64,000 nucleotides of DNA from JBBQZU01 sp038207425 (lineage in GTDB: Bacteria > Bacteroidota > Bacteroidia > Flavobacteriales_D > Cryomorphaceae). Numbering within the stretch: position 1 is the first letter of the stretch; each line of letters begins with the position of its first letter. Below are positions 56,101 to 63,786 of the stretch, piece after piece. The notes under the pieces were generated by a model that saw only the letters and a program-made list of their open reading frames with translations, was not told the origin of the DNA and searched no databases. The position numbers were made by a program, and so were the translations under genes. The stretch is from assembly GCA_038207425.1 (NCBI GenBank), contig JBBQZU010000016.1, forward strand, positions 19,926-83,925, read 5' to 3'.

Positions 56101-56676
56101 CCCGGCGACAACATCACGAACATAAGCGGGCTCGGTGGTGACGAAAATATTTTGCTTTGGACCATTGACCCCGGTAATGGCTGCCCTGCAGTGAGCGATA
56201 CCCTGATTATCATTGTGGAATCAGACGCAAGCCTAACAGTAGGCACTGCGCAAAGTATTCTTGCGGGTGGTACGGCTCCGCTTTTTGCTGCCGTTTCTCC
56301 CCCGGGTGGTGAGCTTGGCTGGAGTCCCGCAGCTTCGCTGAGTTGCGATGACTGCCTTGACCCTGTGGCATCGCCAACTGAAAGCACCACCTATTACGCC
56401 ACCTACACCACAGCGCTCGGGTGCGCACTTACCGACTCAGTGCGCATCAGCGTATTGCGCGAGCTGCCCAATACCATTACACCAAATAATGATGGTGTAA
56501 ACGATGTGTGGAATATACCCGAAATAGGCCGGTATCCCACCTCCGAAGTGTATATATACAACCGCTGGGGCAACGAGGTATTTAAATCTACAGGCTACCG
56601 CCAGCCCTGGGATGGCTCCCGAAATGGAGAGCTATTGCCCACTGGTTCATACTTCTACATCATTGACTATAAATAG
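53164..56676 (+). CDS. Large HYR-repeat protein with T9SS type B sorting domain, ended early by an in-frame TAG
   Basis: About 1170 residues. A hydrophobic signal (ICIALCAAVLSAFIPLLTFGQ) is followed by about eleven HYR/Ig-like repeats of 75-85 residues (cores PVFICPPDVTL, PTITCLAPITA, PVIDCPGDITI, PEIICPADIVL and so on), a linker (about 960-1090), and a type B (CHU_C) domain (LPNTITPNNDGVNDVWNIPE, VYIYNRWGNEVFKSTGYRQP, LPTGSYFYIIDYK). The frame stops at TAG 56674, 14 codons before the expected end. The start is unclear: no ATG is in frame before the signal peptide. TTG 53164 is used here; the frame is open to GTG 53038 inside the channel gene. Likely a surface adhesin. Confidence 0.85.
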   Translation: MEISYNLPAYASITDKHCSGRICIALCAAVLSAFIPLLTFGQLSIMCPADIVQNNAPTVCNAVVNYATPAGSGSGTGMATTLTSGLPSGAAFPAGPTTVIYTVANNEGLSESCSFNVLVIDNEAPVFICPPDVTLTSSLGQCGAIYAFAPPAVSDNCGVASLTQIGGSPSDSLFPIGDTNIDFEAIDFAGNNALCRVVITVTDVTPPTITCLAPITAPANANCFATVNYVEPAGVDACIISNATLTGGLGSGAQFPLGTTTETYIVVDLAGNTAQCSFNITVVDNTPPAIVCPANMQLTIISDICDTLIVYPLPVATDNCSVPTLSFVSGITSGTETAAGFYITTFMATDAAGNSAACSFNITVIETIDPVIDCPGDITIPTSAGACEAIITFALPMATDVCTAVTVAQTGGPVSGGSLPPGSYPVSFTATDEFGNTDQCTYNILVADTTSPVFNCPADVINVSTDAGQCGAAVTYAAPMATDFCGTVSVVLTSGLGSGAFFGVGSNDEVYTAADLSGNESTCAITISVSDTEAPEIICPADIVLSNISTCSAPVVYGAPAATDNCAITSLTLLEGTNSGDDFQLGTTTITWLAADAAGNENTCTFTVFLSENEVPVFTCPDDLIVPTGPGVCSATVIFDDPPVADNCGVVSLVQTEGPTSGSILAPGTLTITFLAADLSGNEATCSFEITVADTEPPVIECGELITLSTDPGICGALYTFNLPNAADNCTSTPSVVQTQGPASGGLLPVGTTDFSFTATDEAGNTVVCNYPVLVVDDQAPVFTLCPDDISTEISDLSCEAEVLYGAPQATDNCDVEVSLVSGPASGSVLAPGVYTVQWQAVDINGNFSLCNFTIAITDTVPPVIVCPADLLICEDIGTFDLPTASDNCELNSLIQTFGPSSGSVFPFGESLITFVATDAGGNSATCSFTLTREQGAAAPLTEADKNSCAETSTAISANTPDFGTGIWSVFAGSGGIQNPGDNITNISGLGGDENILLWTIDPGNGCPAVSDTLIIIVESDASLTVGTAQSILAGGTAPLFAAVSPPGGELGWSPAASLSCDDCLDPVASPTESTTYYATYTTALGCALTDSVRISVLRELPNTITPNNDGVNDVWNIPEIGRYPTSEVYIYNRWGNEVFKSTGYRQPWDGSRNGELLPTGSYFYIIDYK

Positions 56677-56721
56677 CAGGGCAAGGACAATTTGAACGGA
56701 ACGGTAAACATCGTACGCTGA
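56674..56721 (+). other. In-frame readthrough extension completing the type B sorting domain
   Basis: After TAG 56674-56676 the same frame continues for 14 codons reading QGKDNLNGTVNIVR and ends at TGA 56719-56721, four bases before the next ATG. The last residues (GTVNIVR) match the usual end of CHU_C domains, so the codon interrupts a native C-terminus. The base after TAG is C, a context known to favour readthrough. Confidence 0.8.
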
Positions 56722-56725
56722 AGCC

Positions 56726-57747
56726 ATGAAAAGAACCTTCGCATACTCCTTCGGCATATCAATGGTAGCAATGTACATTGGCATTAGCAATACCGTTACA
56801 GCCCAACAGTTGCCTCAATTCAGCCAGTACATGCACAATATGTATCTGCTCAACCCTGCAGCGGCCTGTGTGCAAAGCGATGCTGAAATAAATCTTGGAT
56901 TCAGACAACAGTGGACCGGATTTGATGCTGCACCACAAACATACTACATCAATGGGGCTTTGAATCTTGGTAAAAAACCTATGGACGATAGCGCTTACCT
57001 TCTCGCCATACCCATCAGCGCACCCGGTTTGCTCAGCGCAAAAAGCAGCAGCGAACGCTATGCAAAACATATTGTATCAGCAATGGCTGCGGTTGACGAG
57101 TACGGCCTTTTCAAGCGCACATCGGCAATGGCAGGATATGCCTACCACCGACCTATTGGCGAAAAATTTATTTCATTGGCGCCGGAGTGAGCATGGGCTG
57201 GTGCGGAATGGCATTTGGCGCTGACCGCGTAAGGCTAGAAAACCCTGCCGACCTAAGCTATAATGATTTTGTGGCCAATGGCAACCGGAGCAATTTATTC
57301 GATATCAACGCCGGATTATTTCTTTACAGCGACAAGTTCTTTGCCGGGTATTCTGTGTACCAGCTTGGGAGAAATGAAATAAATCTTGGCAATGAAAGCA
57401 CTCCCGTGAATCTCAGCGATGCACGACTCGACATGCACCACTACGCCGCTGCAGGGTACACATTTGCCTTGAGCGAAAGCCTTACCATAATTCCGAGTAC
57501 CATGCTGAAAGTGCGCCCACCTGCTCCGCTGAGTATTGATATGAATATAAAATTGGAGTGGCAGGAGCGTTTTTGGCTTGGCTTCTCCTACCGCAATGAA
57601 GATGCCGTGGCGGTGCTGGCAGGAATTGCGCTGAGCGATTGGCTGAGACTTGGATACTCATACGATTATGTGACTTCGCAAATAAACAACTTGAGCAGCG
57701 GAAGCCACGAAGTGATGCTGGGACTAAGACTTAACAGTAAAAACTGA
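56726..57747 (+). pseudogene. PorP/SprF-family T9SS outer-membrane protein, one frameshift
   Basis: The first part (56726-57190) has a signal peptide (SMVAMYIGISNTVTAQQ) and the family opening LPQFSQYMHNMYLLNPAAA and LGFRQQWTGFDAAPQTYYIN. The second part (57187-57747) continues as the beta-barrel to a normal end (LRLGYSYDYVTSQINNLSSGSHEVMLGLRL). The break is in AAAAATTTATTTC near 57162-57175: one additional T gives KFYFIGAGVSMGW and joins both frames. PorP/SprF proteins are encoded next to the type B proteins they help to export and attach (SprB-SprF pairs). As sequenced, the barrel is split. Confidence 0.88.
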
Positions 57748-57753
57748 CGCAGC

Positions 57754-58470
57754 ATGTACAAGCACTTTTTAAATATAGCCTTTGCCGCCACGGTAGGCCT
57801 AACGGCAAATGGTCAGAACGATCTGTTGCGGTTTGCCCTTCCGGAAAAAATGCCGGCAACGGTAAATTCAGCAGCCGAAGAAAGCTTGCCCATTATCAGT
57901 ACGGATGGCAGCACACTCTATTTCACCCGCACAGGGCACCCTGACAATGAGGGAGGCAAAACCGGAGGACAAGATATATGGCAGAGTAAAGCAGCAGCAA
58001 CAGGATGGCAAAAAGCCGTAAAACCCGCTGGGCTAAATAACGCTGGCAACAATTCACTCATAGGCGTGGCCCGTGGCGGCTCGCGTGTGTATCTGCTCAA
58101 CCAAACCCTGAGCAAAAAGAAAAACAATCCGGGCCTGTCCTTCTGCGATTGGGATGACGCAAAAAAAATATGGGGTGCCCAGCAAATAGTTGCTGTTACC
58201 GGACTAGAAGTAACCGGGCATTACTACGGTGCATGGGTAGGCGCTGATGAACGATTTATATTTTGGTCGCTGCCGGGAGTTGAAGCAGGTGCCACGAACG
58301 ATTTGTACATCAGTACAAGCAACGATACCGGCACTACCTGGACCTCACCGCGCTGGCTTGGCAATATGGTAAATACCGGAATGAATGAAATAAGCCCATA
58401 TTACGATCAAACGCTGAAAGTGCTTTTCTTCGCAAGCGATGGCCACCCTGGTCGACATAGCCGGCTATAA
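57754..58470 (+). CDS. PD40/WD40-like beta-propeller protein, C-terminally truncated
   Basis: 238 residues. Signal peptide (FLNIAFAATVGLTANGQ) and propeller-type blades: ESLPIISTDGSTLYFTRTGHP, GGQDIWQS, and at the end SPYYDQTLKVLFFASDGHPG. In relatives that last motif is followed by GGYDI/V and several further domains, often OmpA-like. Here the frame runs instead into RHSRL and a stop. A shifted reading (AGYNYAIV) is soon closed too, and nothing recognisable follows to 58709. It is 6 bp after the PorP/SprF gene. Probably a remnant. Confidence 0.7.
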   Translation: MYKHFLNIAFAATVGLTANGQNDLLRFALPEKMPATVNSAAEESLPIISTDGSTLYFTRTGHPDNEGGKTGGQDIWQSKAAATGWQKAVKPAGLNNAGNNSLIGVARGGSRVYLLNQTLSKKKNNPGLSFCDWDDAKKIWGAQQIVAVTGLEVTGHYYGAWVGADERFIFWSLPGVEAGATNDLYISTSNDTGTTWTSPRWLGNMVNTGMNEISPYYDQTLKVLFFASDGHPGRHSRL

Positions 58471-58709
58471 CTATGCCATCGTGTAACTCCAAATTCACAC
58501 TACGCTATTGCGCGCTGAGAGCAGAGAAGGCGCATAGGGCAGCGATAAGCAGATAATTTTTGGAAGTTGAAAAAACAGCATTAAAAACAGAGCGTGAATT
58601 GATAATCTCTATGTGGAGTTGAACATTTAAATTCAGTTATTCAGGGTTTGAGAAATATTGGGCAAATTCATTTACGGCGAATAAAAAAAGCGTAGGAAGA
58701 ATTCATTGA

Positions 58710-59561
58710 TCAGTCGCTTTTTATCATTTTTAATTCAGAATACACAGGCAGGTGATCAGATAAAAACAGATCTCCTACCCTCCTTTCGTCGATGTGGCGG
58801 TAATTCAATACTTCCATCTGATTGGTGAAAATATAATCTATGCTTTCATTCAATTCTGTATTCAGGTCGAATGCATTGAATGTTCCTGCGGGACCTTCAG
58901 GTTCATGTATTGAAATTTCTAAACCGTAATCCAGCTCCTGCTTGAAAGTAGCAACAGGTTCGGATGAGGGTATTGCGTTCAAATCGCCCATTACGATGGT
59001 ATGTGCGTTTGTTGGGCCATATTCTTTAATCTTACTGAGCATAAGCTTTGCCGACATGCTGCGGGCCACAACGCCCACATGGTCAAAATGGGTGTTAAAT
59101 ACGTGCAGCGTATCATCACCGTGCTTAACTTTAAATTGTCCATAAGTGCAGATTCTCTGCAATACGGCGTCCCAATTTACCGATATTGTATCAGGGGTTT
59201 CAGATAGCCAAAATGTTTTGTGGAATATCAATTCGAATTTGGCCGAATCGTAAAACAACGCACAGAATTCACCTTTCGCAACGCCATCATCTCTCCCAAC
59301 TCCAATGTAATTATAGCCCGGGATGTGATGCAAGATATACTCTACCTGATGGTGTAATCCTTCCTGAATACCAAGGAGGTCGGGTTTATACTTCGCGATC
59401 ATCCGCACTACATCCTTTTTTCGCATTTCCCAGGCATTTTCATTGTCGTGTGGGTTGTCATATCGGATATTAAACGACATCACCCCAATGGTTTGCATTT
59501 GGGCAAAGCCATTTGCAGTGGCAAGCCACACTAACACCAGAATGGATAATAATTTCAACAT
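58710..59561 (-). CDS. Secreted endonuclease/exonuclease/phosphatase-family protein
   Basis: 283 residues from ATG 59561. Signal peptide (LKLLSILVLVWLATANGFAQ) and the EEP fold: MSFNIRYDNPHDNENAWEMR (N-terminal Asn), DLLGIQEGLHHQVEYI (metal-binding Glu), VFNTHFDHVG (His), VMGDLNAIPSS (Asp-x-Asn) and FLSDHLPVYSEL (terminal Asp-His). All catalytic positions are present. The substrate may be a phosphodiester such as nucleic acid or a phospholipid; not decidable here. The frame opens 49 codons earlier without family similarity. Confidence 0.9.
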   Translation of the reverse strand: MLKLLSILVLVWLATANGFAQMQTIGVMSFNIRYDNPHDNENAWEMRKKDVVRMIAKYKPDLLGIQEGLHHQVEYILHHIPGYNYIGVGRDDGVAKGEFCALFYDSAKFELIFHKTFWLSETPDTISVNWDAVLQRICTYGQFKVKHGDDTLHVFNTHFDHVGVVARSMSAKLMLSKIKEYGPTNAHTIVMGDLNAIPSSEPVATFKQELDYGLEISIHEPEGPAGTFNAFDLNTELNESIDYIFTNQMEVLNYRHIDERRVGDLFLSDHLPVYSELKMIKSD

Positions 59562-60012
59562 ACTCGTTTGATGGTTTGTGCAAATCAAACTAAAATGTAG
59601 CGATACACAAGGAAAAAAATATGACCATAGATTACAAAGATATTCACAGAAATATTCCGTATTGAACTGCTGAAATTCTTGCGATATGTAAGCGTAATTT
59701 CCAATCAAGTTTCTTTCGAAGAGAGCAAAGTCCTGTCGGGTTGAAAATACAAAGTTGTGGCGGGTGTTTTACTATTCATTCTCAAAATAGCAAGAGCGTC
59801 TTTTTGGGAGTAATCAAACAATGTTTTACATTCCAATTGAACGCTGAGTGAATGGCAGCAACGCGCATAAATCTCGCCAAAGGAAGTAGGCAATTTACCC
59901 TTCAGCAGGGCGGTTTGATGAAAAATCCTGATTCAAGTTTGGCCCGGAATTTTGCCTGATGCTCACCTTACACGATAACTGAATAAAATAAACCAGTGCA
60001 AATAATCGTTTG
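59562..60012. other. 450-bp intergenic region, no supported feature
   Basis: Short minus-strand frames (about 60 and 96 codons) exist but show no recognisable domain, signal peptide or spacing logic. No terminator, repeat or RNA structure was noticed. Confidence 0.4.
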
Positions 60013-60315
60013 ATGAGCTTGAAAGGAATAAAATACCAAATCACGGCTAGGCCTTGGATATATTCAGGCAAAGGCGCTTGGATATTTGTCACTTTGCCTG
60101 TAAAAATTTCTAAAGAAATCCGTAGGCATTTCAAAGCAGAAGAAGAATGCTGGGGCCGGCTGAAAACTACGGCGCAAATCGGCAACAGCGAATGGAGTGC
60201 AGCAATATGTTTCGACAGTAAGTCTGGAACCTACTTGCTACCCTTGAAAGCTGAAATAAGAAAGAACAAAAGTATTGAGCTCAATGAAGCTGTGACCGTG
60301 GCAATATGGATATAG
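60013..60315 (+). CDS. DUF1905-domain protein
   Basis: 100 residues, single domain. ITARPWIYSGKGAWIFVTLP is the family opening (GKGxWxFVTLP), followed by ISKEIRRHF, WGRLKTTAQIGNSEWSAAIC and LPLKAEIRKNKSIELNEAVTV. DUF1905 forms a small beta-barrel, sometimes fused to a YdeI-like domain; the function is unknown. The ATG at 60013 is preferred over the preceding TTG. Confidence 0.85.
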   Translation: MSLKGIKYQITARPWIYSGKGAWIFVTLPVKISKEIRRHFKAEEECWGRLKTTAQIGNSEWSAAICFDSKSGTYLLPLKAEIRKNKSIELNEAVTVAIWI

Positions 60316-60375
60316 AAAGGAAAGATTGGTTGCGATAGTTGGCATTTAATTTTGCAATTTGTTCAACCAAATTTG

Positions 60376-61902
60376 TTAGCGTTTTCTTAGTTCGAATAAG
60401 TCTTTACGTCTGTCTTTCAAATTTCTTACACTGCCGAATTGATGCAATTCTCTGAGTAAGTCAACATCTATATCCGCAATTAAAATCATTTCCGTATTGG
60501 GTGTTGCTTCAGCTTTTATTCCGTTTGATGGAAAGGCAAAATCACATGGTGTAAAAACCATAGATTGAGCAAATTGGATATCCATGTTGTGAACATTAGG
60601 CAAATTACCAACACTTCCTGCAATGGCTACATAACATTCATTTTCAATGGCCCTTGCTTGGGCGCAATTTCTAACCCGCGTATAGCCATTTTGGGTGTCG
60701 GTCAAAAATGGAACAAATAAAATATCCATCCCTTCGTCAGCAAGCAATCTACTTAATTCGGGAAATTCGCAGTCGTAACAAATCAGTATTCCAATTTTTC
60801 CACAATCTGTATCAAAAACTTCCAGCTTATTTCCTCCTTGCATTCCCCATACTTTTGCTTCGTCAGGTGTAACATGCAGTTTTTCATACCGTTCTATGGT
60901 TCCGTCCCGTTTACACAAATAGCCAACATTGTAAAGTTGTCCGTTTACGATCTCAGGCATGCTACCTGAGATAATATTGATATTGTATGAAATAGAAAGG
61001 TTGGAAAATTGTTGAACAATTTCCTGGGTGTGTTTAGCGAGCTCTCTGATAGCTTCCGCTTCACCCAAGTGGTTATTTTGCGCCATCAAAGGGGCATTAA
61101 AAAACTCAGGGAATAAAGCGAAATCAGACCTATAACCCGCAACTGCATCAATAAAATATTCCGCTTGCTGCATAAGAGAATCAATGTTCTCATAGGCTCG
61201 CATTTGCCACTGAATAAGTCCCAACCTTACAACTTTTTTCTTGGTTGCTGCTTTTTTTATTGGCTTCTCGTAGTAGATGTTGTCCCACTCCAGCAATACT
61301 GCAAAATCCAGCGAGGCTTGGTCACCTTCTAGATAACCATTTAATATTCTGGCAGGGTGAAAATCATTCGACAATTGAAAATTTAGAACAGGATCATGAA
61401 TTTCTTTTGTTCGTACTTTTTCTATGTATTCTTTTGGACTTAAGTCTTGAGAAAATTTATGATAATTCGGAATTCTACCACCAAAAGAAATCCCTCTAAG
61501 ATTCAGTTTTTCGCACAACTCCTTTCTGTAGTCATACAACCTCCTTCCGAGTCTTAACCCTCTGTACTCAGGTTTAACAAATACATCAATTCCGTATAGC
61601 ACATCCCCATCATTGTTATGCGAATCAAATGAGTAATCTTTGGTGATTTCCCGATACGTATGATTGTCATCATATTTTTCGTAATCAACGATAATTGAAA
61701 GGGCGCAGCCCGCAATTTCACCATTTACTTTTATTACTACCTGACCTTCAGGAAATTTGACCAGTAAACTTTTGATGTGGCTTTCTCTCCAATATGCGTC
61801 GGGCATCGAAGAGTAAGCCGAAAGCATCACATCTTTTATCTCTATATAATCTTCAAACTGGAGATATTGCAATTCTACTTTATCGATCTCGCTTAATTTC
61901 AT
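60376..61902 (-). CDS. GNAT acetyltransferase-carbon-nitrogen hydrolase (nitrilase) fusion
   Basis: 508 residues. The N-terminal part (1-215) is a GNAT domain with the acetyl-CoA loop VKPEYRGLRLGRRLYDYR. The C-terminal part (about 225-500) is a nitrilase-superfamily amidase with the catalytic Glu in LFPEFFNAPL, Lys in YEKLHVTPDE and Cys in GILICYDCEFPE. It is full length, and this domain pairing is known in bacteria. Both substrates are unknown. It borders the mobile-element graveyard but shows no damage. Confidence 0.92.
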   Translation of the reverse strand: MKLSEIDKVELQYLQFEDYIEIKDVMLSAYSSMPDAYWRESHIKSLLVKFPEGQVVIKVNGEIAGCALSIIVDYEKYDDNHTYREITKDYSFDSHNNDGDVLYGIDVFVKPEYRGLRLGRRLYDYRKELCEKLNLRGISFGGRIPNYHKFSQDLSPKEYIEKVRTKEIHDPVLNFQLSNDFHPARILNGYLEGDQASLDFAVLLEWDNIYYEKPIKKAATKKKVVRLGLIQWQMRAYENIDSLMQQAEYFIDAVAGYRSDFALFPEFFNAPLMAQNNHLGEAEAIRELAKHTQEIVQQFSNLSISYNINIISGSMPEIVNGQLYNVGYLCKRDGTIERYEKLHVTPDEAKVWGMQGGNKLEVFDTDCGKIGILICYDCEFPELSRLLADEGMDILFVPFLTDTQNGYTRVRNCAQARAIENECYVAIAGSVGNLPNVHNMDIQFAQSMVFTPCDFAFPSNGIKAEATPNTEMILIADIDVDLLRELHQFGSVRNLKDRRKDLFELRKR

Positions 61903-62055
61903 GAATTATTATTATGTTTAGAAAATTTCAATCCGTCTTAAATACCGCTTGGCACTTGTAAAATTAGCCAAAATAACGGCCAACGAGCCACATGAAGTAT
62001 ACTGCCCGAATCATTAGCACCGTAATTCCTCTGGCGCACCCCACTCTCAGAGCCT

Positions 62056-62265
62056 TCAATAAAGGCCAAGAAAAGCCTTCAATAGGATGCTCTTCGGCTT
62101 TTGTTTTGAGCGCTTTAAGTCGTCGATTTCCTGTGGCTACACTTCTTGCGCTATAATTAGAGGGGCTGTGCTTACACCATGAGTCCTCAAAACGGCTTCT
62201 ATGGCAACCCCAGATTCCCGCTCCTTTAGAATCTTAAACATCTGCTTGACGGTAAACTTGCTTTT
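62056..62265 (-). pseudogene. IS3-family transposase OrfA remnant
   Basis: Read on minus from 62265, KSKFTVKQMFKILKERESGV and AIEAVLRTHGVSTAPL match the helix-turn-helix of IS3-type OrfA proteins. TAA lies just before it, TAG at 62138 interrupts it, and QEIDDLKRSKQKPK continues in frame before TGA at 62056. There is no start codon, no orfB and no terminal repeats: a decayed fragment. Confidence 0.65.
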
Positions 62266-62353
62266 TTACAAATGATAGGTAAAGTTAATTCTAATTTTCA
62301 AGCTTCCAGTTTTTGGGGAAGTTTATAGTCTCATTGTAATGCCCGCTAATCGG

Positions 62354-62422
62354 GTCAGGCCGGGGAATTTCACCCCCACCTTCCCACAGAACCGTACGTG
62401 ATAGTCTCCCATCATACGGCTC
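62354..62422 (-). ncRNA. Group II intron 3' end (domains V and VI), orphan fragment
   Basis: On minus, 62422-62389 is exactly 34 bases with the features of domain V: an AGC catalytic triad near the 5' side (GAGCCGTAT), a GAGA (GNRA) tetraloop, a 2-base AC bulge, and the closing arm GTACGGTTC pairing with GAGCCGTAT. A G/C-rich hairpin (GGGGG-TGAAATT-CCCC) follows as domain VI would. No intron-encoded reverse transcriptase is present; the upstream intron has been lost or replaced by the transposase fragment. Confidence 0.75.
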
Positions 62423-62560
62423 TTCATGTTTGTAAATCGCTGCTAAATATAGCTAAGGTTGTACCAATATCCAATGGGCAAATAAACAGGGAGTTTCCTT
62501 GTACTGTCCTTTAAGCCGACGAACTGACCGGCACTGGTTACACTGATCAATTTTACAAAT

Positions 62561-62815
62561 ATGCGCAGGGTAAACAGCCGCGGAATAGAGCAGGCCACCA
62601 AACATGTTCTCATGGCAGCCTTAACATACAATCTCAAAAAATACCTGAAATGGACCAGCCGAAAATCTGTTGTCAAAGCGGTGGAGCTCAATATTCCATT
62701 GAATACACTTAAAAATACCCTTAAAAGGTCTTTTAAATCACTTTTGAGCCGTGCAAACGCACTGTGGAATTTGTGGTGGCAGAACCGCGAATTTTATATG
62801 GTGCGGGCAAATTGA
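62561..62815 (+). pseudogene. Transposase C-terminal remnant
   Basis: 84 codons. MRRVNSRGIEQATKHVLMAA and LTYNLKKYLKW match the C-terminal end of DDE transposases (R-G-x-E-x-A-...-AYNLKKLLKW). The catalytic domain is absent and the frame opens just after a TGA. Downstream at 62860-62880, TTTTGGGGAAGTTGTGCAAC looks like an IS end; TTTTGGGGAAGTT also occurs at 62311. Confidence 0.65.
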
Positions 62816-62974
62816 TGAAATTTGGGTGCAGGCCGGGATCAAAGTGACGAAAAAGCGGGTTTTGGGGAAGTTGTGCAACGGCTACTGCTGTTATGGGCAT
62901 GTGCTGTTCTCGCCAGAAAGCACCACTCTTTGAGGTCTGCACACTTTGTTCATAGTAATACATATTCACTGACG

Positions 62975-63775
62975 TCAAGCAGAGGGAATATAAATATCAA
63001 ATGATGCACCTTTATTTAATTCTCCTGTTGCTATAATTACTCCGTTGTGATTCTCTACAATTTTTTTTGCTATGGTAAGTCCTATACCTGTTCCCGATAT
63101 TTTTTCTTTGTCGTGAAGGCGTTTAAATATTTCAAATATGTGGTCTTTGTAATGTGGTGCAAAGCCAATGCCATTGTCAGACACAGTAATGTGACAATAA
63201 TCTTTTTCGGATAAAAGTTCTTGGTCTTTTATTTTGCTTCCTTTAATATTTCTACTGGTTATTATTATGTGCGGTGGTCTATCAGGATTTGAAAATTTGA
63301 GTGCGTTGCCAACTAGATTATGCATTAGTTGGTGAAACTGAAAAGGGATAATATGGGCATCGCACATTTCGCCTGATTCAATGGTTGCCTGTTTTGCAAT
63401 TATGATTTCTTTGAAATCATTTTTTACTGCTTCTATTATCGGGGTAAGGCTGGTGGTTTTAAATTTTCGTTCCGATGAAGTTGTGCGGGAATATGCGAGT
63501 AGATCATCAATGAGAGTTCGCATTCGCTTGGCTGCATCTTCAATTCTCAGCACATATTCTTTGCCCTTGTCAGATAGGTTTTTAGATTCATCAGCAATAA
63601 GACGGTTAGAGAAGATTTGAATTTTTCTTAAAGGCTCTTGTAAGTCGTGGCTGGATATATAGTTGAATGATTCTAATTCTTTATTGGCAATGATTAGCTC
63701 TGCTGCCCGTTTTTCTTTCTCTTCATTCTGAAAAGCAAGTTCTTTGATAGCAATAGCTAATTTATCTTTTGTCAT
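62975..63775 (-). CDS. Sensor histidine kinase (cytosolic, no N-terminal sensor)
   Basis: 266 residues. Begins with a coiled coil (IKELAFQNEEKEKRAAELII), then the H-box FNYISSHDLQEPLRKIQIFS with the phospho-accepting histidine near residue 43, N-box NLVGNALKFSNPD, G1 DNGIGFAP and G2 GTGIGLTIAKKIVENH. No transmembrane or PAS domain. Starts 11 bp after a response-regulator gene on the same strand, so it probably works with that receiver protein. Its low-GC composition resembles that regulator more than the housekeeping genes. Confidence 0.93.
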   Translation of the reverse strand: MTKDKLAIAIKELAFQNEEKEKRAAELIIANKELESFNYISSHDLQEPLRKIQIFSNRLIADESKNLSDKGKEYVLRIEDAAKRMRTLIDDLLAYSRTTSSERKFKTTSLTPIIEAVKNDFKEIIIAKQATIESGEMCDAHIIPFQFHQLMHNLVGNALKFSNPDRPPHIIITSRNIKGSKIKDQELLSEKDYCHITVSDNGIGFAPHYKDHIFEIFKRLHDKEKISGTGIGLTIAKKIVENHNGVIIATGELNKGASFDIYIPSA

Positions 63776-63786
63776 TTCTGTATTTG

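Larger units (their letters stand above)
62056..62880. mobile_element. Graveyard of mobile-element fragments
   Basis: The 1,070-bp gap between the GNAT-nitrilase gene and the histidine kinase holds, in order, an IS3 OrfA remnant (minus), a group II intron domain V/VI (minus) and a DDE transposase C-terminus (plus). A 13-bp direct repeat (TTTTGGGGAAGTT) lies at 62311 and 62860. None of the elements is complete. Nothing recognisable is seen in 61903-62055 or 62881-62974. Confidence 0.6.

Noticed and set aside
59705..60185. Two minus-strand frames (62 and 96 codons) between the EEP and DUF1905 genes
   Set aside because: No domain, signal peptide or promoter; the second is largely antisense to the DUF1905 gene.
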